A DNA stretch of 32,845 nucleotides from an uncultured bacterium (lineage in GTDB: Bacteria; Bacillota_I; Bacilli_A; RF39; UBA660), in contig CASEJU010000055.1 of assembly GCA_949288335.1 (NCBI GenBank), positions 1-32,845 on the forward strand, read 5' to 3'. A model generated the notes under the pieces. The model was not told where the DNA came from. It did no database searches and saw nothing but the letters and a program-made list of their open reading frames with translations. Numbering within the stretch: position 1 is the stretch's first letter; the number at the start of each line of letters is the position of its first letter. Below, in pieces: positions 16,215 through 23,619 of this stretch. Position numbers and translations under genes: made by a program.

Positions 16215-16630
16215 TTATTTTAAATTTATAATTACTTCATTATATAATCTTAATAATTCATTATATGTTTGATTTAAACCAGCGCGATCATCTAATAGGA
16301 TATTGTAATATACTTTTCTACTTTTAAATGGAATAAATGATGCATCATCATTAATAGGATCATATGGCAAATTTTCTTTTTATAAAATTGATTCTATTTC
16401 GTTATACCTATCTGGTTCAGAAGAAGTAAAAACTATAAAATAAGCATATTCTTTATATTTTTTAATCAAATCTTTAACCATTTTGTAGGAAGATCCTGTA
16501 TTATGATAATCAAAAACTGTACTGTCCAAATCATATGCAATAATTAATTTTTTATGTACCTTAAATCTTCTTTTAATCGTTTATAAGATTTTTCTTTATT
16601 TAAGTATTCATCTATTATATTTTCATTCAT
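16215..16630 (-). pseudogene. Broken HAD-like hydrolase
   Basis: Joining two frames gives a ~138-aa HAD-type protein: an N-terminal helix (MNENIIDEYLNK...), then KKLIIAYDLDSTVFDYHN (DxDxTxxD motif I), FTSSEPDRY (motif II) and YNILLDDRAGL (motif IV). It is broken twice: a one-base frameshift near 16557-16563, just before motif I, and an in-frame TAA at 16380-16382. HAD proteins of this compact DDRAGL type are phosphatase-like and occur in Bacillota accessory DNA. AGGAGA, embedded in the end of the upstream gene, precedes the ATG. Two independent lesions make sequencing error less likely. Confidence 0.8.
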
Positions 16631-16635
16631 ATTGA

Positions 16636-17982
16636 TTATCTCCTAATTAACATATAAATAATCATAAATAGCACACCACACACAAAACTAACAATTAATG
16701 ATAATGTAATAATATTTGTAAATCCCTTACTTCCAGTTGAACTACTATTTGAACTAGATTTAGTTAAATTTTTAGATTTATTAAGTTGTTGCTTTTGTGC
16801 TTTTTGGTGTTTAATTGCTTGATTTTTTTCTTTTATTTGTTTATGAACTTGTATTTCACTTTGACTTCTTTGAGCAAATGGTTTTTGATTTTTAGTTTGT
16901 TGTGCTTGAACTTGTATCACATTTTTATCATTATCAATAGTTATTTTTTTAGTTTGAGTTTCTATTACTTTAGGTTTCTTCATGATTGAAGTTATTTGTC
17001 TTAGCTTTTCTTTATCAACCACTTTTACTAAAACTTTATTATCAATAATATCCTTTTCTCGTTTTGCTGCTGCCTTTGTTATATATGTGAATTCTGGAGA
17101 CATAAGTCTAATATTTCTTCCATTACTATTATAGTTTATAATTTGATTTTCCTCATTAATGCCGCCAAATAAAGTTGCTTTAGTTATGATTTGTTCAATA
17201 GATTTTTGAATACTAAAATTTCTTACAACCATACCTTCTTTAGTGGCAATAGTAGGAAATATTGAAACATCAACACCATTAACAGATAATTCCATACCAT
17301 AATCTTCGCCACATAATTGTAGTGAATCGCTTATAATATGATATTTATCTTTATGTTCAAGAATATATTCTCGTATTTTAGCCATATCTTCCAACTTGGC
17401 ATGTGCATCAACATCTCCAATTATTCTTTTAGGCTCTTCACCAGTCATAATATATGGAATTGTACCACCATATATAGAAAGTGTTGATGATAGCATTTCA
17501 TCATCAAAAAGTATTCCGATAGTTTCTCTTATATTAGAAAAATTACTATCAACTTTACCACTTTTTACTTGTTCTTCTAACATTTTTTTTCTTCTTTCAT
17601 CTTGTATGCTTTCATCTATAGCTTCGTATCTTCTATCAATTTGTTCTTTTGATAAATTTTGTTCTAACATTTTTTTAATAAACTGTTCTATCTTACTATC
17701 ATCAAATTCAATACTATAATCACGTTTTATATGCTCAACTCTTTTTTTAGTTACATCGACAAATCTTTTTTGTTTTTCCTTACGTGTAACATATTCTTCT
17801 ATTGTTTGTCTTACTAAATCATCTATCTTACTTTTAATTGAATCAATGCTTTCATCAGAACTATTGAACATAGTTTTAGCCCTAGATATTTGTTCATCGC
17901 TTAAAATATTAGGATATTCTTTATTTAAATACCTAGCCAAGTTATCTATATAAGTGTTTATTTCAACATGTTTTTCATCCAT
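16636..17982 (-). CDS. Nucleotidyltransferase-like, tail-anchored protein
   Basis: 448 aa in three parts. Residues 1-140 are charged and helical and contain a module (DEQISRAKTMF...SIKSKIDDLV) shared with the 112-aa protein at 21745-22083. Residues ~150-320 look like a nucleotidyltransferase fold: YGGTIPYIM followed by GDVDAH, the G-G...DxD pattern, with a further FPT strand. A Lys/Gln-rich linker ends in one C-terminal membrane helix (about 425-445). I prefer ATG 17982, with AGAGG seven bases before it, over ATG 18000, which lies only ~12 nt from the expected transcription start. Activity and substrate unknown. Confidence 0.7.
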   Translation of the reverse strand: MDEKHVEINTYIDNLARYLNKEYPNILSDEQISRAKTMFNSSDESIDSIKSKIDDLVRQTIEEYVTRKEKQKRFVDVTKKRVEHIKRDYSIEFDDSKIEQFIKKMLEQNLSKEQIDRRYEAIDESIQDERRKKMLEEQVKSGKVDSNFSNIRETIGILFDDEMLSSTLSIYGGTIPYIMTGEEPKRIIGDVDAHAKLEDMAKIREYILEHKDKYHIISDSLQLCGEDYGMELSVNGVDVSIFPTIATKEGMVVRNFSIQKSIEQIITKATLFGGINEENQIINYNSNGRNIRLMSPEFTYITKAAAKREKDIIDNKVLVKVVDKEKLRQITSIMKKPKVIETQTKKITIDNDKNVIQVQAQQTKNQKPFAQRSQSEIQVHKQIKEKNQAIKHQKAQKQQLNKSKNLTKSSSNSSSTGSKGFTNIITLSLIVSFVCGVLFMIIYMLIRR

Positions 17983-18019
17983 ATCTTTACCTCTTTTCAT
18001 ATATCCTATACTATATGTA

Positions 18020-18028
18020 ATTATAACA
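18020..18028 (-). promoter_or_regulatory. Extended -10 promoter of the nucleotidyltransferase-like operon
   Basis: Minus-strand TGTTATAAT (TGn plus TATAAT at 18025-18020). No good -35 is seen, as is common with extended -10 promoters. Transcription would start about 30 nt upstream of ATG 17982. Confidence 0.6.
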
Positions 18029-18057
18029 TATTTTGAGATCCTTTTTTATAAATAGTT

Positions 18058-19914
18058 TTAATCATGTTTATTAAAAGTGTTAATTAAGTGCATGTATTCT
18101 TTTTTATACATGCCATTACTATCAATAATATGAGCATTTAAATTATTACCATTATTATCAATGCAATGATTCCATGTTAAATTATCACTATTACCCCAAG
18201 TAACAAATCCTTTTAAACAATCTTTATATTGTTTTATAAAAGTATTCATTATTATTTGTCTTTCTCGTTCATCATTACATATAAAATCAAATTCAGTACA
18301 ATATAAAGAAATATTAAGTTTTTTGTATTTTTTTGAAGTTTTAATAATATCATTTATAGATAATTTTTTATTATAAGATATTTTTTCTAAATAATGTGAT
18401 TGTAAACCTAAACCATCAATTAATTTAATATTATCTCTTTTTTCTATTTTTTTAATATATCGTATTATTTTACAGATCTTATTACATTTCTTAATGTTAT
18501 ATTCATTATATTCATTATAAATTAAGTCTATTTTTGGAAAATATTTTTTCAATATTTTTAAGACATCAATAAAATATTCATCTCCATTTGTTGGATTTTT
18601 GCCAATAGCATTTTTCCAAAATGATTTTCTATATAAATAATCATTTTCATTTTCTGCTATCTCATTTAAAGCATCCATTAAAATGATAGGATACTTATTT
18701 TCTTTAAAAAATGATGATAATTTAAATGCATAATATTCAATGAATTTTAGTGTAGCATTTCTTTTTAATTCTTCTTTTTCTTCTTTTGATAGATTTAAAT
18801 TATCAATATTATCTATTTCATTTTTTAAATTTTCAGGTATTGAATTATGCCATAAGAAATCATGATGTTTTATTAATTTATTCTTTTGTTTTGTATAATC
18901 ATATATTATTTTAAGATGTGAAAAATCAAATTTTAAATCTTTATTAATGTTGTAGTTATCATCAAATATCTTTTGATTAATTGGAACAATAAATTTCATT
19001 TTTCCTTCTGATTCACATTGTACTAAATTAATATCTTTAATATAAATACTATATAGATTTTTAATAGTATCATAATTTAAACTACCATATCCTAGAAAAA
19101 GATCATACATAGCATTATCTATTTTATTTACATTACTCGTTAATTTCTTTAAGTAAGTTAATGTATTATTTTTTTTCTTTTTGATCATTTCTTTAATTTT
19201 TTTGTTATATTCAGTTTTTTTCTCTTGATTCGTTATATCTAACTTGCTAATTTTTTCAAAAAGAATAAACAATTCAATTAAAAGAGATTTGTATGTTGTA
19301 CCAAAATAATTACTCATCTTCTTTTTCTTTTTGCTATAAACATAATTTTTAAATAATCTGTAAACTATTCTTAATGTTGAATATGTCAAGGTATATGAAT
19401 ATAAGTCTTTTAATACATATTCTCGTGTAGAAAAATAATCAGATTTTATTATAAATTGATTTTTTAAACTTAATAATTTAAGTAATTTTAAATCATCATA
19501 TTTAATAACATTATATCTTGAAGTAACTTCTGAACAATTAAATAATTTACATGCAAGATTTTTAGCAGAACATCCTTTATTTGTTTGATACAAACACTTT
19601 CTACAGCATCCATTACATTTACCATTTTTTAATTTTCTTTGTACATAGCATTTATTATCTTTAAAACCGCATATATTGATACTTTTAGTATTATCATCAA
19701 TTAATTTGCATGAATTATCATATATATATGTAATTCTTTTTTTACGATTTTTAATATTTAATGCATTTATTATATAGTCCATCATATTATCATTAATACT
19801 ATTGTTAACCACAAAAAGAGTGTTGCAATATAAAATACTCTTATATATATTTATTTTTTTAAGAAATTTAATATAATCATTATTATTATTTATTAAAATA
19901 GTTTTACTTTTCAT
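18058..19914 (-). CDS. GH10 xylanase-fold protein with cysteine-rich N-terminal domain
   Basis: 618 aa, no signal peptide. The C-terminal half (about 265-612) has the GH10 landmarks in order: HHDFLWHNSIP near 350 (family HxLxWHxxxP), MDALNE with acid/base Glu418, IYNEYN near 465, DGLGLQSH near 500, YCTEFDF with nucleophile Glu541, and VTWGNSD near 571. GH10 enzymes cleave beta-1,4-xylan and are normally secreted. The N-terminal part has eight cysteines in 89-127 (KCNGCCRKC...GC...ACKLFNC), resembling CxxCC metal-binding YkgJ-type domains. Residues 140-265 are helical, unknown. Last gene of the operon starting at 22083. Confidence 0.8.
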   Translation of the reverse strand: MKSKTILINNNNDYIKFLKKINIYKSILYCNTLFVVNNSINDNMMDYIINALNIKNRKKRITYIYDNSCKLIDDNTKSINICGFKDNKCYVQRKLKNGKCNGCCRKCLYQTNKGCSAKNLACKLFNCSEVTSRYNVIKYDDLKLLKLLSLKNQFIIKSDYFSTREYVLKDLYSYTLTYSTLRIVYRLFKNYVYSKKKKKMSNYFGTTYKSLLIELFILFEKISKLDITNQEKKTEYNKKIKEMIKKKKNNTLTYLKKLTSNVNKIDNAMYDLFLGYGSLNYDTIKNLYSIYIKDINLVQCESEGKMKFIVPINQKIFDDNYNINKDLKFDFSHLKIIYDYTKQKNKLIKHHDFLWHNSIPENLKNEIDNIDNLNLSKEEKEELKRNATLKFIEYYAFKLSSFFKENKYPIILMDALNEIAENENDYLYRKSFWKNAIGKNPTNGDEYFIDVLKILKKYFPKIDLIYNEYNEYNIKKCNKICKIIRYIKKIEKRDNIKLIDGLGLQSHYLEKISYNKKLSINDIIKTSKKYKKLNISLYCTEFDFICNDERERQIIMNTFIKQYKDCLKGFVTWGNSDNLTWNHCIDNNGNNLNAHIIDSNGMYKKEYMHLINTFNKHD

Positions 19915-19940
19915 AAACTCCTACCATAACAATTATATCA

Positions 19941-20702
19941 CTATATATGTAAAGTCTTAACCTTTACATCAGATTCTTCATTTTCTAAAATATCCATTGT
20001 ATTATTGTGTGCAATATCATTGATATGTTGTTGATCATTTTGTTCACTCATTTTTTTAAATTTTATATATTCTATTAAATCTTCAAGTAACCATGCCCCT
20101 TCTTTATATTCATCACACTTTTTAAAATTATATATATTCATGCTTTTTTTAAAATATTTTTCAATAGTAATTACCAAATTTAGATTTTCAAAATAACACA
20201 GGTCTACTGAGCAATCTTCTAAAACTATCCTTTTTCCAAATAAAACTGGTAGTAAAGAATTAGCAAAATTACTATTAGTATCAACCTTTCTCACTGCTAT
20301 TGGTACTGCAAAATCACTTTTAAAATCCTTATATTTGGATGCAAATCTACCATAATAATAATCGTTAATCATATCACACCCATTGTCGTCAAAACAACTA
20401 CCTTCATTATATATTTCGCAACCACGATTATAGAAATATTCAGCTCCTTGTTTTGATAATAAATTATCCTTATATAGAGAAACAAATTCTTCTATATTTA
20501 ATTCATCAGGAAATTTATGAATAGTTTTTGTAAATAATATACTATTTTGAAAAAACCAATCAATTTGCACTCCAGATTCTTTTCCAATATAATTGCTTGC
20601 AAAATCATATTTATAAAGATGTATAAAATCAATTCCTAATTTTTCTAATTGAATAGCAATTGAAGTAATTTTTTTATCTGTATAACGATCCATTTTCAAC
20701 AT
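19941..20702 (-). CDS. Hypothetical protein with shared C-terminal tail
   Basis: 253 aa, soluble, no signal peptide. Four cysteines lie in a ~20-residue stretch near 95-115 (RGCEIYNEGSCF and nearby). The C-terminal ~30 residues (HINDIAHNN ... VKTLHI) resemble the tail of the 343-aa protein encoded 14 bp upstream (HIIDTAHRN ... ITTLHK), although the rest of the two proteins differs. Third gene of the operon; the GH10-like gene follows 26 bp downstream. No family recognised. Confidence 0.7.
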   Translation of the reverse strand: MLKMDRYTDKKITSIAIQLEKLGIDFIHLYKYDFASNYIGKESGVQIDWFFQNSILFTKTIHKFPDELNIEEFVSLYKDNLLSKQGAEYFYNRGCEIYNEGSCFDDNGCDMINDYYYGRFASKYKDFKSDFAVPIAVRKVDTNSNFANSLLPVLFGKRIVLEDCSVDLCYFENLNLVITIEKYFKKSMNIYNFKKCDEYKEGAWLLEDLIEYIKFKKMSEQNDQQHINDIAHNNTMDILENEESDVKVKTLHI

Positions 20703-20716
20703 CCCCTTCGTATATA

Positions 20717-21748
20717 CTATTTATGTAATGTAGTAATTACTTGTTCTTTATTATCTTCCCCAAATAATTTTGTTATATTTCTATGTGCGGTATCAATAAT
20801 ATGTTCTTCACTTTGTTGTTGTAAAATTAAATTTGCTTTCATTTGTTTTAATCTTTCAATTTCTTTCAATTTTGTATCAATTTCTTCACCTATACTAAAT
20901 ATCATTTGATTTTTTATTAAATTGTAGTCAACATTTTTAAATAAATCTCTAGTAAAAACATTATCAATATACCACTTTAGAAATGTATCATCAAATGACT
21001 GAATATCATCATTTTGTACATAATCGTTTTTCATATGAATAGGCGATTCAAAAAGTGCACATGTACAAACTAAACAATCATCAATCTTAACCCAATTTAC
21101 TGGGGCAACTTTAAACCAATTATTATGATATTTTATTGCTCTTATTTCTTCTCCCTTTGATGTTACTGTTTTAAAAATACTATAATCTTCAACTATTAAT
21201 TTATCATCTTCGATTACGATAGATGGTAACGAAATTTTATCTTCTGTTTTTTGAAATGATTCTTCAGTAAAAGTAGAGCCAGCGTATACCCAACCAGGAA
21301 CCCCACCATAAATAGTATGAGGTTCTTCTTCGAAAACTATTCTTTCTTTAGGGTAAGAACCTAAGGTATAGCATTCGTTTTCAGTCTTTTTAACGACTTT
21401 AGAAACATACTTATAAAGGACAACTGGTATTATTCCAAATTGTTGCCAAGTATGTCTATTTTTATATTCATTTTTACCATTAATTATTTCACTTGATGAC
21501 ATAATTTTACTAGAAAGCCAGTCCTCTTTTTCATCTTTAGAATCTGATTTTAAAAGAATATAGTTATCCCTATAAAGGCCATAATAAAGACTATCACACC
21601 ATTCATAAGGTTTTCTTAAACTGTTTATATTACTCATTAACGATTCATACATTTCATTTGCAAAACTGCTACAACTTGCGAATCCACGTCTTAACAATTG
21701 TTCACCATCAATTATAGATATTAAACTATATTTATTACCATTATTCAT
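20717..21748 (-). CDS. DUF6273-like protein with shared C-terminal tail
   Basis: 343 aa, soluble. The middle carries the pattern of DUF6273-type modules: TLGSYPKERI, WFKVAPVNWVKID, CTCALFESPIHM and a late FLKWYIDNVF, analogous to 'G.YPQ ... W.VL ... LLs...l ... lr.WLN..F'. A coiled-coil-like stretch near 290-315 precedes the tail HIIDTAHRN...TTLHK shared with the next protein. The gene starts inside the stop of the 112-aa gene (ATGA overlap), so translation is coupled. The DUF6273 relation is a motif-level inference; the molecular role of such modules is not established. Confidence 0.65.
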   Translation of the reverse strand: MNNGNKYSLISIIDGEQLLRRGFASCSSFANEMYESLMSNINSLRKPYEWCDSLYYGLYRDNYILLKSDSKDEKEDWLSSKIMSSSEIINGKNEYKNRHTWQQFGIIPVVLYKYVSKVVKKTENECYTLGSYPKERIVFEEEPHTIYGGVPGWVYAGSTFTEESFQKTEDKISLPSIVIEDDKLIVEDYSIFKTVTSKGEEIRAIKYHNNWFKVAPVNWVKIDDCLVCTCALFESPIHMKNDYVQNDDIQSFDDTFLKWYIDNVFTRDLFKNVDYNLIKNQMIFSIGEEIDTKLKEIERLKQMKANLILQQQSEEHIIDTAHRNITKLFGEDNKEQVITTLHK

Positions 21749-22083
21749 TTTCTTTTTCCCCTTTTATTTAAGTAACTTTTTTTCTTTTGTAATGTTTTAT
21801 TTTGATTATGCTTGTTTTTTCTTGCTCGTACATAATTTCTTTTTAAATGTTCAATATATCTTGTTCTTTCGTTTTGAACGTGCCAATCTATAATTTGCTT
21901 TATTGTTTCAAAATTTTCATTTCTATTTGTAAACATTGCTATTGCTCTTTGAAACTTTTCGTCTGGTATTATATTATTACAAGAATAATTCAATTGCATA
22001 ATCACCTTTGTTAAATATAAAATAACTTTTTGATTCTTGATGTTCATTAATGTATTATTGTTGTTTAAATTTTCATTTTTCAT
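21745..22083 (-). CDS. Small basic helical protein, first gene of the operon
   Basis: 112 aa from ATG 22083, which has AGGGGG upstream; the in-frame ATG at 22107 has none. Asn-rich start, then a helical module (IIPDEKFQRAIAMFTN...ETIKQIIDWHVQ) similar to residues ~25-75 of the nucleotidyltransferase-like protein at 16636-17982. The C-terminal tail is strongly basic (RARKNKHNQN, KKSYLNKRGKRK), compatible with nucleic-acid or membrane-surface binding. Leads the operon opposite the LysR-type gene. No family name known to me. Confidence 0.65.
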   Translation of the reverse strand: MKNENLNNNNTLMNIKNQKVILYLTKVIMQLNYSCNNIIPDEKFQRAIAMFTNRNENFETIKQIIDWHVQNERTRYIEHLKRNYVRARKNKHNQNKTLQKKKSYLNKRGKRK

Positions 22084-22109
22084 ATATATTCCCCCTTTTC
22101 TTGTCATAT

Positions 22110-22138
22110 ATTATAATAGGTGTGTTGCTATTTGTAAA
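22110..22138 (-). promoter_or_regulatory. Promoter of the GH10-like operon
   Basis: Minus-strand TTTACA (22138-22133), 17-bp spacer, TATAAT (22115-22110), about 27 bp before ATG 22083. It is divergent from the LysR-type promoter, with about 18 bp between the two -35 hexamers. Confidence 0.75.
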
Positions 22139-22155
22139 ATGTTTATTTTTTATAT

Positions 22156-22183
22156 TTGACATAACATTTTGTTATGATACAAT
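22156..22183 (+). promoter_or_regulatory. Promoter of the LysR-type gene
   Basis: TTGACA (22156-22161), 16-bp spacer, TACAAT (22178-22183), about 18 bp before the ATG. The spacer is filled by a palindrome. Confidence 0.75.
22160..22176. promoter_or_regulatory. Palindromic operator, LysR T-N11-A type
   Basis: CATAACA-TTT-TGTTATG is a perfect 7-bp inverted repeat. Its core TAACATTTTGTTA fits the T-N11-A motif of LysR-type regulators. Its position between -35 and -10 of the lysR-type gene predicts autorepression, and it lies about 22 bp upstream of the divergent operon's -35. Confidence 0.7.
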
Positions 22184-22201
22184 ATTTATAGGGGATGAAG
22201 C

Positions 22202-23026
22202 ATGAATATTAATTTTGAATATTATAAAGTATTTTATGTAATAGCTAAAAACAAAAATATAACTAAAGCAGCCAATGAATTAAATATTAGTCAACCAGCC
22301 ATAAGTAGAATGTTAAAATCAATGGAAGATCAAATGAGTACGAAATTATTCATAAGAAAAACAAAAGGTGTCATATTAACAAATGAAGGTAAAGAGTTAT
22401 ATAGGCTTATAGCAGATAATATTGATAATATTATGAAGTCAGAAATCAGTTTTTCAAAAATAATAAAGAATAAAACAATTAAAATTGCAGGTAATAAAAC
22501 ATATATCAATTATTTAATAGAAAACAAGAAATTAGACAACATTTTTAACAATAGTTCAAATATAAATTTGATTGATACAAATAGTTTTGATTTATTAAAT
22601 AATCAATTATCCAACAATTTAATAGATTTCGCTTTTATATCAGAACCTACTAATTATCAATTTAATAATGAGTTAGTATTTAAACAATTAGAAGAATTTC
22701 ATTTAGTTTATTTTTCAAATAATGAAAATAATAAACCAATTGTTCTTTTAAACAACAATAAATTTAGTAATATATGCAAAGAATATTTAAAATCTATCGA
22801 TATTAATACTGAAAATATTATATTAGTTGATGATTATGATATTATTTATCCATTAATATCTAATGGGTATGCAAATGGTTTTTTAATTAAAGAATATATT
22901 AATAGTAATTCATCAAATACTGACATTTCAGAATTTAATATGTCAGATAGCATTTCTACTATTAAAATGGGAATATTATATAACATAAATAATGAATTTA
23001 AAATTAAAAAGTATTTTAACAAGTAG
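22202..23026 (+). CDS. LysR-type transcriptional regulator
   Basis: 274 aa. The N-terminal winged HTH is typical: YYKVFYVIAKNKNITKAANELNISQPAISR, then LFIRKTKGVILTNEGKEL. The effector domain (about 90-274) is Asn/Ile-rich and shorter than usual, consistent with adaptation to an AT-rich genome. AGGGGATG precedes ATG. It is divergent from the four-gene GH10-like operon, the standard arrangement for a LysR regulator controlling its neighbour and itself, and a T-N11-A palindrome lies in the intergenic region. Effector unknown. Confidence 0.92.
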   Translation: MNINFEYYKVFYVIAKNKNITKAANELNISQPAISRMLKSMEDQMSTKLFIRKTKGVILTNEGKELYRLIADNIDNIMKSEISFSKIIKNKTIKIAGNKTYINYLIENKKLDNIFNNSSNINLIDTNSFDLLNNQLSNNLIDFAFISEPTNYQFNNELVFKQLEEFHLVYFSNNENNKPIVLLNNNKFSNICKEYLKSIDINTENIILVDDYDIIYPLISNGYANGFLIKEYINSNSSNTDISEFNMSDSISTIKMGILYNINNEFKIKKYFNK

Positions 23027-23067
23027 AAAAAGCGAGAGTATGCTTTAATAACATATTCTCACTTTTA
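23027..23067 (+). terminator. Terminator of the LysR-type gene
   Basis: Imperfect long hairpin AAAAGCGAGAGTATG / CATATTCTCACTTTT right after the stop codon. Confidence 0.75.
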
Positions 23068-23500
23068 TAATACATTTAGTGAATAACAATAATCATATAC
23101 ATTTAATTGTTCATTGATTTTAGTATTTATTTCTTCATTATTAAAATTATATTAAAAGATATTAAATAGCATTTTTACTGAAAAATTTTGTTTTTCTAAT
23201 AATGATAGTTCCATATATTTTGATAAAATAAATAATAAGTTTTATAATTAACAAAGTTAATTATTGCATTTTTACATTCAGGATATAGTATTAATAATAC
23301 ATTTCTTAAAAGTTTAATAAAGATATTAATATCATAAGTAGGTACAAATCCTAATTCTTCAAGTAAGTGTATTGCTAATCTAACCTTATCAATATCTTTT
23401 AAATCATCACACCAAAAAAAGATACTTTTTCTACCAAAGCATCTCTTTTCGCTTATATTTATTAAGTTTGTAGCCATTTCACCTATTTTTGGATTTTACC
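23065..23500 (-). pseudogene. Truncated, frameshifted gene fragment
   Basis: An open stretch ending at 23196 begins at ATG 23477, but the same frame continues upstream (residues NPKIGE before the Met) to the edge of repeat copy B, so the 5' end looks cut off at the repeat junction. Near 23217-23230 a frameshift leads into KYMELSLLEKQNFSV..., then a TAA at 23152-23154, then more coding-like sequence to a stop at 23065. The intact product would be a helical, cysteine-containing protein. No family recognised. Confidence 0.55.
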
Positions 23501-23504
23501 GTAT

Positions 23505-23591
23505 CCTCCGTGTCCAGCATCTACTATAACCATATTATCACTTCCTTCAAAGTATTTTATGATTAATACCTATTTGGGTGATAGTAAAAAA
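23505..23591. repeat. 87-bp direct repeat, copy B (promoter and truncated gene starts)
   Basis: Same orientation as copy A. It contains MVIVDAGHGG of an Amidase_3 gene (ATG near 23534, minus strand), which ends after about 15 codons in unrelated sequence. It also has a sigma-K-like promoter (CATAAAATA at 23561-23553, AC 16 bp upstream) and the GTG start of the divergent small gene, cut off after a few codons by a terminator. Synonymous differences in the amidase codons suggest it came from a paralogous locus or an old duplication. Confidence 0.85.
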
Positions 23592-23610
23592 AGAAACCTT
23601 TTAGGTTTCT
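23586..23610 (-). terminator. Terminator of the GNAT-Nudix gene
   Basis: Minus-strand AGAAACCT-AAA-AGGTTTCT followed by T7. The 25-bp sequence is identical to the terminator at 24600-24624. Confidence 0.9.
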
Positions 23611-23619
23611 AAATTATTT

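Noticed and set aside
15112-23591. Transposon target-site duplication
   Set aside because: 87 bp with five mismatches is too long and too diverged for a target duplication, and no terminal inverted repeats or transposase were found.
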